64,000 nucleotides of DNA from positions 35,288,496-35,352,495 of the forward strand of contig CM055109.1 in assembly GCA_029204225.1 (NCBI GenBank), in the 5' to 3' direction. This DNA is from Diphasiastrum complanatum. Taxonomy: Eukaryota; Streptophyta; Lycopodiopsida; Lycopodiales; Lycopodiaceae. A program made the position numbers and the translations under genes. A model generated the notes under the pieces. The model was not told the origin of the DNA, ran no database searches, and worked only from the letters and a program-made list of their open reading frames with translations. Below, piece by piece: positions 50,801 through 61,589 of this stretch (position 1 is its first letter; each line of letters opens with the position of its first letter).

Positions 50801-53800
50801 ATCTCTCTCTCATCAAAGGGCTCTATCATGGTCTGTTCTCGCAAATTCCCATTGTGGTTGCAAAGTTCCTCTCCCAAAGAGATCAAAAGTTACCTCAGCA
50901 AGTTGTGCTCGCTCAGTCAATGAAAACTTGTGATAGTTATTCTTATTTTTTAAGCTGTACAGCTTTCACACTGCTGTACTCCACTCTTGTACCTCTCGAT
51001 CCCTTGGCCCCCTTAGGGTCTTTGAACTTTATTGATTCTTGTGAGCAAGGAACCCTATGAACATTAAAATCAAATCCGATGTCTCAATGGATTTCATTTT
51101 TTTAACAGGCATATGTTTTTTTCAAGTACATGAACTGTTTGCTACAAGAGCAAAGTTTTGACTTTGCATGTATTTAGAACTAATATGGCATTATCTTATT
51201 ATAACTACATATCATAGAAAAAAGGAAGTAAACTTAAGCTTTTTCCAAAAGAATTCCATATGTAGCCTATCCAACAATTTGACAAAATGTGAGAATGAAT
51301 AACTGCCGGTTGGAAAAATAAAACATTTGCAACGGTCACCATGGTGGAAGAAAGAATGGTCCTTCGCACGTTGTGTCAACTCTAGTAGGCAAACGAATCT
51401 TTGTCTAAATTCGATTATCCTCTTTTAAAAGTGAATATCATGAAAAAATATGCAGCATTCATCACGCCAAACCGACACCTCCAATTTTCCAAAATCATGG
51501 GGCACATCTGGTACGAGGATGGCAGGAAGCACCAAAACACTTTTGTGTAAACTAAAATCCTCATGCACATAATAGACTTCAGCCCAGAAATCATCAGTGT
51601 TACCTTGCCTTTTCAAATGAGTGGAAAGTCCAGACTCACCATACTTGCATTGATCATGGGGGTTCGATAAGCACGCACTGTACTGATAAGAAAGCACTGC
51701 AACAATTGCACTTGTAAAAGTTGAGTCCATAAAACCAGCAATGACTAAGGTCATAGAGGAACTCATCAAAAAGAGGATATTGATTCATATGAGCATTGTG
51801 AAAATATACTACATAGCTGAAAATATGATAAAACAAAATCATGAGGCTTGCGAATTTCCTTGATATAGAAATTTCAGTACAATGTCTACAAACTGATACT
51901 CACCTCTGCATCAATGAAATTTAAAAGGTTCTGATCCTTGATATATTTCCTTGCAATGTCACCAGCATTTTGAGGGTAATAGAAAGCTGCATCAAGATTA
52001 TTTTGGGATATTTCCGTTGTAAACAAAGCTAGATGGAAAAAAAATCACAATTTTTGTAGTCAAGTAACCTGGACAAGTTCATGAATGACAGAGCTTGCAC
52101 CTCAAGGGCCTTGCTAAGAAGGTGACCAGAAGATTGACAGCCAGTGCTTAAAATAACCTTTCATTTAGGAGATTTGAAATACAACATTTTCATATTCCAC
52201 ACCAATTGAAAAGCAATATTTTTCATAATCAAGGTATTACAAGTTGTAATGTGCATACAACCAGAAAAAGCAAAAATCTACCAGATAACAGCATCATCAC
52301 TAATAAGGAACAGAATAACACTAACCAAGTGTCAGACATGCGATTGGATTCCGTACAAATTGTTCAAGTAGATAGAGTGGCTCTTCTAAGGATTTAAGCT
52401 CCAAAGAAATCAAAGCATTGTGTACCTGCATGCCTTGAATTAACCTCATAGACTGCTACCAGTTAGAGCTTGCTCCAAATGGCTTACGCGAAACAAACTA
52501 AATGAAGGATTTTTAAAACTCTTGCGTTACAGACTTTGGAGCTGGTGTAAAGGTACCTATGATTTGTAATTTTTGCCAGCCTTACAATGGCACATACACT
52601 TAACGTGTGAAAATTGCAATGACACCCACAACAATCCTTTTAATCAAGTAATCATTGACATTGTAGATTTTGGAAAGTGTTCTGAACCTGGTTCCAAACG
52701 CCATTCCAAAGTTCAAACAAAGCACATTCCAAATAATCTGTTTTTAGATATATGAAAAGAACATGTTCCGATCAGAACGCTCCTCCTGAACGGACACATC
52801 TCAGAATACAGCATTCCAAATGTCACAGGTTCAGAATAGTATTCCTAAGAACCTATGATTGACAGTGCTCAGCTTACATTCTTCCCCCACATGATCAGCC
52901 CCAAAGATTGCCTCAAAAATCTTATTTCTTTTTAGAAATGTTAGTTTCAGATCATACTACAAGAGCATGTTGAGACAGTTTGTTATAGTTTCTAATTCCA
53001 GACTTTTGTCCATATGATACATACTCTTTACTAGAAAAGCAGTCAATAATCAAACTAAGTAGTATATACTATATACCTTCCAACATTCTCCATAGAACTT
53101 GCCTATGCCTTCTTTTTCATGAGGAAACTTTTCAGTCAACTCACAAATAAAATGCTCATAATCTCTGTGTACACGAATGGAAATACTATTGGGCATATGG
53201 TAATGAACTGTTGTGGGATCCGGTATCAAATCCACCAATTTCCCGACTGCTTCCAAAGAACGTGTCATCAAATTTAAGGAACCCTGTCCACAACCAAGGT
53301 AAGGATTAGACCAAAATAAATAAAACTTTGTCAGTGAAGAAGACAGAGTTGGTAATCAAACCTTCAGAGAGATTTTGAATAATCAAGTCCAGCATTATTG
53401 GCTTACATAGCATGCCTTACTATAAAGAAATCAGACAATCAAATTGATTATGCATTTCTCATCCGATTCTGAGATAGACATCAATCCCAGTTCAGCAGCA
53501 TCAGATACAGAGCCGTGGAGGTAAATTTTTTTATTTTGAGCTATAGGTGTCCGATCGAGGCGTGTGCATAGTCGGCAGGCATCTACTCGGCAATACGGAG
53601 GTGGTGTGCACGGTGCCAGGGGGATCTGAGCTTTGTGGAGAGCGAAACGGTCAGTTTTCGATTTTTGGTAAGTGTAGGCTTGATTTTTTGCAAGTGTTGA
53701 CATTGAGCTGTAGGCAACCAAATCGAGCGTAGTTTGGCTCTAGACCACCTTTCTTCATGCCCACGGTGATTCCTGCGGCGTCAGTTTCAGCCGTTACGGC

Positions 53801-53893
53801 ACGCCTAGCGAGATTTGAACACCACATTCCAAATGCTTGTTTTCTTTTGCCATTTTCACAAAATGACTCATGGGCAACCGATTCAGGTGATGT

Positions 53894-53965
<72 letters not shown>

Positions 53966-56900
53966 ATTTGGGGCATTGTGTTTTTTTATTGATTTTTTAT
54001 ATTAAAAGGAGCAATAGCGTAAACCTGGGAGTTCATGCACCTAAACTAGACCATCCTACACCCGAAACATTCGGCAAACTACATAGTAATTATGCTCTTA
54101 ATTAGAGCTTTCATCTGATACCCATATTGCGCAAAAAAAAACCAAAATTAAAAAATTAAAAAAAAATGTTTCTGGAATTTTTTTTTTAATTTTCAGAAAC
54201 GCGTTTCTGAATTGCGTTTCTGAATGAGATTCTGAAACGCGTTTCAGAAACGCTGTGCATCTATGATTTGACTAGATCGTCCACTATATACTGAGTCTAG
54301 GCATTCGTTGTAGTGATGATCTAGTTACACACTGTCATCCGTCTATTTCATATTTGTTTTCAGTTTTCCATTCAAGTTACTTGCACACTAATTATCAATC
54401 CACTAGAAGTCCTTTTGATTGAGAAATCAAGCAATCAATTCTTGATTTGGATTCATAACATGATCATTTTGAAGATCGATACTAAGTCTTGCATTGGACT
54501 AAAATCCAAGATTTGATCGGCCATCCAGTAGTGTAATGCAGTATCCTTGGGGAACTAGTTTAGATCGACATCCTTTAGATCTATAACTTTGATAATTTTG
54601 ATTTTATTTTTTTGAACCCCATAATCAGTCATTAACCGCAAGGTTAGTTATTTATTCAAGGCGCTTGTTGGCAAATTGAATTTTCTTTGTCTAGGGATAA
54701 TTACTTCATCAATGCAAGGAATTCTTGGATTAGACTATAATGATAGGAAAACCTTAGACATTCATAAACCATCAAAATTTATTAAAATCCATAAAAGTTA
54801 GATATTTTAAAGATATATATAGCATAAACCTCCCATAATTAATATGATCTTAATATGACCAGAGAATGAATTAGTACAAAATGGGGAAAAAGGGCTACTA
54901 AAGATAAGAGTTGCCAAAGTTCAATTGGACAAGATGATCCTCATTGATTTCTTTATATGTACATCAAAGCTTGTGAGACATGTGAATTAGATGAGGATCA
55001 CGCAAAGGGAACACGTTTCTCATAATGATATCCATTAAATCTTCAAGTACAAGAATAGATTTCATTTTAACTTTCCATAAAGAATAGTTAGATGAATGCA
55101 ATCTCTCACTACTTCCAACAAAAAACTAGAAATGGATGAGATTTTTAATGAAAGAAATAAATGTAAGAGAAATGGATGATTTGGTCTAGTATTCTAGTCG
55201 AACCTAAATTGAGTTTCCACAACAAAGTTAGCAAGACCACCAAAGATCCTGAAGTCTATGATCAACCAACATACACCAAAATGCTTGAAACTCCATGAAA
55301 TGTTTAATGCAATGAAGAATAGATCAAATCACCCTTAGGACACTCACAAAGGTGTATATTCTCCTCATGTGGATATGTATTTGATCAATCTATATTCTTT
55401 AAACATAAACTCATAAGATTCAAAATCGAAATCAAGCAAAACTGGCAATTTCAAATTTCAATGCAAAACTCTTAAAGCGCTTGTTCAAAATCTCAAATTG
55501 AAATCTATGAGCAAAATAGAGGTACTACTTCATGTAACTATAACTCAAAAAGTACTGATCTATCTCACCACGAGCTAGAAAGTGCATAATGCCCAAGCCA
55601 AAACTTTCTTATTTTAAATCAAACTTTTGGAAATGACCTATCTCAGTTTCTGATGTACAAAAACAACATATTAGATCCAAACCCACCCACACCAATTGAT
55701 CTAAATGTTAGCCCTTCATCACCTATGATTGAAGCAAAATCACTAGAGGTGCAATTTCAACACAAATACACTTGATTTTTGCAAACCCAAGATCAATCAA
55801 GCTATCACTGATAATGAGATTCTTTAATGAAACAAAAATTGTTCTAAGTGATTAAGATTGCATAAGGACCTTTTCCAACTCAAATTTGCCTTCTAAGATC
55901 AAGACTAGCTTCACTAGGCCAGATATATCATGAAAAACAAAGGTTTAATCATAGACTTACAAGCTACAATAAGAAAATGTCTTTAGAAGAAGAACCAACT
56001 CAAAATGCTTGAAAGCTCTCATCATTATGTACATAGTTTTGATCCAATATTTCTTAGCTCCTAATTCTACTCTAATCAGGCCCTGAATCGAAGCCCATGT
56101 TTATGTCATCATCTCTTCCACCTCTTTGAAAATTCCTCAAATGGGCCTTGGCATTTTGTGAGTAAACTTTTTGCAAGTTTTGCGAGTTTCTCTCTGCCCA
56201 TAATTCAACAAAAAGGTAGCACATGTGCTACAATTTTTATGTCATCACATGATCTTTTATAAATAAGGATTGTGGTTTGTAATTAGTTGAAAATCTCACT
56301 AATCATCAAATTTTAAATAGGTCCATCAAAATACACTTGGCTACCCTTTAAATATAGGTTTATTTGTATTATGCAAAATGTTCATGAAGTTGTAAAAGCT
56401 AGCACGTCAGTGCGCTAGCCTACAAATAAAACATACTAAATTTTTAAAAAAAAATTAAATTACTTTTTTTTTGGGAGGCGAGTTGGCTAGCACGTTGGAG
56501 TGTCAACCAAGTTGACTCCAAAAAAAATTAATTTTAAAATAAAGTAAATCGTTTTTTTATGAATTTTTTCCTTGATTTTTTTTTTGTAGGCTAGCTAGCT
56601 AGTCTTTAGACCTTCATGAACATTTTTCCATAGTAAAAATAAACCTATATCTGAAGGGTAGCAAACACACTTAAATAAGTCCATCAAAAGACATTTTCCC
56701 ACCTCCTAAATATAAGTTTATTTTGATTATGGAAAAAATTTATGGAATCGTAAAGATTAGCACATTGATGTGCTAGCCTACAAAAGATTTTTTTTTTTAA
56801 TAATTTTTTTTATAAAAATTCAGGTCTATAAGTTATGAGATACCGTTTGTTATGAGATAAACAGACTTGAATCATTGTTGGAGTGGTGGGAATACAAACA

Positions 56901-59900
56901 TGAAGTGTTATCAACTGCTTTCAAGATGAACGTCCAGGGGGAGTAGTTCAGCTAAGTCCAACAAGTCCATAACAGGTGATAACTTATGAAAATACCAAGA
57001 GAATTGAAGTGGATTCAATTCAAGGAATCGACACTAAGTGGAGCCAACTACAAGTACAAGTTTCTAGCATGGGTGTCGATGTAGGAGATTTGGTGTTGAC
57101 ATTTGTAGATCTATTTCCTAGTTATGGTTGCTACGATGGTGCTATGGTAATCAAAGAGGATTACATTTTCTTTATGGGTGTTGGTGAGCTTACATATTTG
57201 ATGTAGCTTGGAAGATGTTCAAAGAGACCAAAGGAGTCAATCTTCGTGCAAAGTTCTCAAGGTTATGGCAAAGGTTAATCATGTCCACATAATCTGATTT
57301 GGGGGCGGGAGTCAAGTTGTTTCAGCCTAAGGAAGTCAAGTGCCAAGTGGAAGGCTGGATTGGTGGTGAAAGGATACTATTTAGAATCAAATTATCAATC
57401 AGGCTTTGAATGATATCTTGGCAATTACAAGAGTATGGATAACTAGATCAATGTACTCTTCCTATGGATGTCCATGGTCTAGTCATTCGAATTCCCATCA
57501 TTGTTCTAGATGTCACTCAATTTAATTGTTCGATTAAGATATATGGGTATAATATGGCACAACTAGCTAAATCAATGCTATGTCCCTACATATGTCAATG
57601 ATCTGGCTCCTTGGGCTCAAAACATGGTCCAAAACATTGAGGCCTACCATTGTCATTGGATCCTTTTAGCCCTAGAATTTGTCTTCATATCACTAATGTC
57701 CTATACCACCAATTTTTCTTTGAAGATAATTCTTTGCTTCAAATTTTGACCCTAGTAGAGATCCAAACGATCCAATCAGTTGTCCTATACAACCCAATCC
57801 AATTCGAGAGAGTCCAAATATTTTGATGCTCCACAAGTGGAGTTCACAAATCCGTGAACTAGCATTGTATAGCAAGAAAAGTAAGACATGGTTCTACATC
57901 ACATTATCGACCCACACTGGTTAGTAGAAAGCCATTTACATTCCCCAGAACCTTAGAGTATGCAATTTTGCCCTAAAGTGTTCCTTATGTGATCCATGCA
58001 TCAACCTTCAACTTCTGCCATCACACTTATCATTCAAAATTTATGGTTGACTCAAGGTTGTTAAAGGTACTTCAAGAAAATCTCTCTTTTATCAATTCAT
58101 TAAGATGAACTTTTAGTTAGAGATGCTTATAAAAAAATCCAAGGCCTAGCTATGGAATATCATGACGACAAAGTAAGCACACTATGAAAGCAGCTAAAAA
58201 ACTTTTCAAACTTTTCTCCACTAAGTGCCTTAGTAAAGATATTTGTTGCATGGTCGTTAGTATCACAATACTCGAGCTGAATTTCTCCACTTTGTATCTT
58301 CTCTCGTAAGAAGTGTTGATCCACCTCCACGAGCATGGCACACAAGATTCTTGGCTAACTCAATAAAACTCTAGCTATCACAATAAAGAATAGTAGGACC
58401 ATACTATGAGAGTTTTACCTCCCCAAGAAGTCTCCTAAGCCATATAGCCTCACAGGTAGCCTTTGCCATTGCCCGGTACTCAGCCTCTGTGGATGATAAG
58501 GTGATAGTGGGTTGTTTCTTGCAGCACCGAGAAATGGCTCCTGAACCAAGGTTGAATGTGTAACCTGTGGTTGCCATCCGATTGCCTTCCAATCACACCT
58601 ATCACCAGCCCAATCCGAATCAGTAAAGCCTCCTGGCTGACGTGATTTGTGTACTCTACATAACAGGTAGTCCCCTCCTTGACATACCTCAAGACCCTCT
58701 TAGCTGCTTTCCAATGGGCCTCGTTGGGGAACTCATAAACTAACTAGCCACACCAACCACATAGGAAATGTCTGGTCTCGAAGTGGTAAGGTAAATCAGG
58801 CTGCCCACCAGCTGCCTATAAAGATTCTCATCCACGAAAGGAGTGCCATCATCCCTAGATGGCTTGCTGCTGGTATCAATGGGAGTAGATACACATTCAC
58901 AATCTTGCATGTTGAACCTATTTAAGACTTCACATGCATACTTTGCCTGAGAAATAAACACACAATTTTGCTTTTTCCAAACCTCCAAACCCAGGCAATA
59001 GTGGTTAAACCCAAATTTTTCATTTCAAGCTCATTTGACAAATGAGCCTTCACCTTTGCAATCAGCTTCCCATTGTTACCCGTGATGACCAAGTCATCCA
59101 CGTAGAGAACTATCAAGACGATGTTCCCATCTTCCTCCTTCACATACAAGTTGCAATCCGAATGGCTTTTTATAAATTGCTCCTTGGCAAAATAGTCGTC
59201 AATACGACTATACCAGGCCCTGGGAGCCTGTTTCAAACCGTACGAGGCCTTCTTAAGCTTGCATACCACAGATTCCTTGCCCTTAGCCTCAAAGCCTTGT
59301 GGCTGGTCCATGTAAACTTCTTCAGCCAGCTGTCCATTGAGAAAAGCACTCTTTATGTCCATTTGATGGACCTCCCAATCATAAAATGTAGCCAATGCTA
59401 AAACCAACCTGATAGACGTCATCTTAGCCACAGGTGCAAACGTCTCATCATAGTCCAAGCCCTCCTGTTATGCATAGCTTTTGGCCACCAGCCTTGCCTT
59501 ATGCTTTTCAATGGTCCCATCCGATTTGTATTTGGTCCTATAGACCCATTTACACCCAATAGGATGCGCTATCCTTTTGGTAGCTTCACCAAGTCCATGT
59601 ATTATTCTTGAGGATGGAGTCATACTCCTCTTGCATGGCTTGTTTCCATACCTTCTCATCTGCTGTCTCAACGAATGTATGCGGATCTTGTGAATCCAAA
59701 ATAGTGGTCATAAATGCATAGTTTGTCTTGGTGTCCATGCTGTTGGGCTTGCCTTTGAGATCTTCTTGCACCAGGATTGCTGCTTTCTCCCTCATCCAAT
59801 ATCAAACCATCTTGCACAGTTTGCCACTACCACTTGGAAAACTTCTTCTTTGCAGTTGGTGATGAAAATGGTGAATAGGACTCGACAGCTTTTCCCCTTT

Positions 59901-61552
59901 CCTTCCGCTTCCTAGTCTCCTCGGATTCTTCCTCTTGATCACTCATACCAAAATCCTATTGCATAGTACAATCTTAGATGTAAAGATTGATCCTAATGTT
60001 CTATTTCACCTTTCCCCCTTAGACTTTTCGCACTCTCGAAAACTATCTAAGTTTAACTAACAGAAAGTAAGCTGGAATGAACAACTAAATCATTGGTAAG
60101 CTAAGGCTATTTGGGCTTAAAAGCTATCTACAAGACTCTATGCATGACTTCTCTTCATCGAACCTTCATACATAGATCCACCATCGTCTACCCATGTTGA
60201 ATGGTTAACCTTTGAAGCTAGCTCTAAGGAGCCATCGTAGTAGTTTTCTTGATTGAACGGCTCAAAATCATCAATAGTCTAGCAACTAATAGCGGTGGTT
60301 GAAGCTCCATTGAGCTATCATACAAATGTCTAGGATTTCTCTCATGTTTTATTTAATGTTTCTTTCGCATAATTCCTCATCGGGCATGCATTCAACTACC
60401 ATGCTAACAAAGCAAATGCTTCTCTGGAAAGATGTGAAATTTTGTTACTTACTATAGGCTGTTTCATTGTTGTTCTACATAATCGATACAAAGCCTTTAT
60501 GCTTCATACTCACTTCCCTCTATATTCATAGTTCTATCTGCTCCAACAAACTATCACTGACTATGTCACTTTGGCATGCAAATAACAGATCTTCTTCGAA
60601 TGAGTTAGCAAGATATTGCACTACATAAATAATGAAGCACTGAAGCCTATCATGGATTGAATATTTTAATTTTGTTTTTTGAGCTCTCGTGCATGAAGAA
60701 GAGCTAAAGTACACTCCTTCAAAATTGTGTCAAAGGATTATCTCACACGAGTGTTCAAAAACATTATCTGCATAAAGCTATTTCTTCCCTAAGGTTTAGC
60801 AAACTACTAGTGTACTTACTAAGACCATTACAGAATATCCACATGCATGCAAATATATTAGCAAGCACGATTTTTCCTCCAATCAATAGAACTTTAAGAT
60901 TTACCTCTTAGATCCATGCATCGAAGATCTCAAAATAGAACAAGCATCAGTCCCCTTGAATCCTACCTTGAATCAATGAAAGAAAGCATTGCATACAAAC
61001 ACAAACTGCTAAGCTTCTACCGATCTTACACAAGGCAACAAATCTGGCTCTGATACCAACAGAAATAACCCCAAAGTAAGATTCAACACTTACCTACTTA
61101 TTGTGCTCATTAAGAGGCGATCATCTCAAGTAGTAGTGGGGTCCTTGGAATGGACACCAGCTCCATCTCCAGAACCGAGCTCGTCCTACTGGGCTCACCA
61201 GGCTGATAGTGATAGGCGGAACACACTTAACCCCACTGGCTCCACTTCACCTAATGCCAAGTCTTCAATTTTTCTTTGTATTTTGGATGTACCTTTAGAG
61301 GCAAAATTTGCCTGTGAGTGAAATAAGCACTCATTCTGTCCGGAATTGTCGTCACTGATTCAGCAATTTTGAGATTCTGTCCAAAATTCTCATCAGCAAT
61401 TCAGTGATTCAGTGTTGCAGCGATTCTGTCGAAAGAAAAAGAAAGTTTAAACATGGCATTATGCAAGGGGAAGGCCCTCTTCCCCTCGGGATACCGAGGG
61501 CTGTGTCCTCCCAGGGCGGAAGGCCCTCAAGGGAGGGCCTTCCCCACCCCAC

Positions 61553-61589
<37 letters not shown>

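Larger units (their letters stand above)
46317..50810 (+). mobile_element. Penelope-like retroelement with terminal repeats, interrupted by copia
   Basis: Near-identical 214-bp direct repeats bound 4.5 kb that contain a reverse transcriptase of Penelope-like type (48,440-48,938) in + orientation. Penelope-like elements often carry such terminal repeats (pseudo-LTRs). The left inner part (46,531-47,476) has short frames, including 46,880-47,146, without a motif I know. A copia LTR plus leader splits the element. I cannot see a GIY-YIG endonuclease, so it may be an endonuclease-lacking type or too decayed. The repeats could also come from tandem copies of one element. Confidence 0.7.
44435..51639 (-). 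other. CRTISO intron 5, 7.2 kb, nested transposon insertions
   Basis: From left to right it contains a LINE 3' end (about 45,000-46,193, + strand), a Penelope-like element (46,317-50,810), and a copia LTR plus leader nested inside the latter (47,477-48,415). Both splice sites are intact. The 44,440-45,000 and 50,811-51,639 flanks show nothing recognisable. Confidence 0.85.
58150..59960 (-). mobile_element. Ty1/copia element 6 (RT and RNase H) in CRTISO intron 1
   Basis: It runs on the - strand from the linker ([15 protein letters not shown] near 59,850) through RT to the RNase H end (58,150). Gag, protease and integrase are absent. A copia primer binding site at 61,041-61,053 on the same strand, 1.1 kb away, may be its start, with the middle deleted or replaced. 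It lies in the same orientation as the host gene. Confidence 0.85.

Noticed and set aside
51425-51769. A 114-codon - strand frame
   Set aside because: It overlaps CRTISO exon 5 in a different frame and has no recognisable motif. The 57-bp exon is the real coding part.
57000-57206. A 76-codon + strand frame in CRTISO intron 1
   Set aside because: It is too short, has no motif and no splice context. Chance cannot be excluded.
59042-59401. A 119-codon + strand frame
   Set aside because: It is the antisense of the copia element 6 reverse transcriptase.
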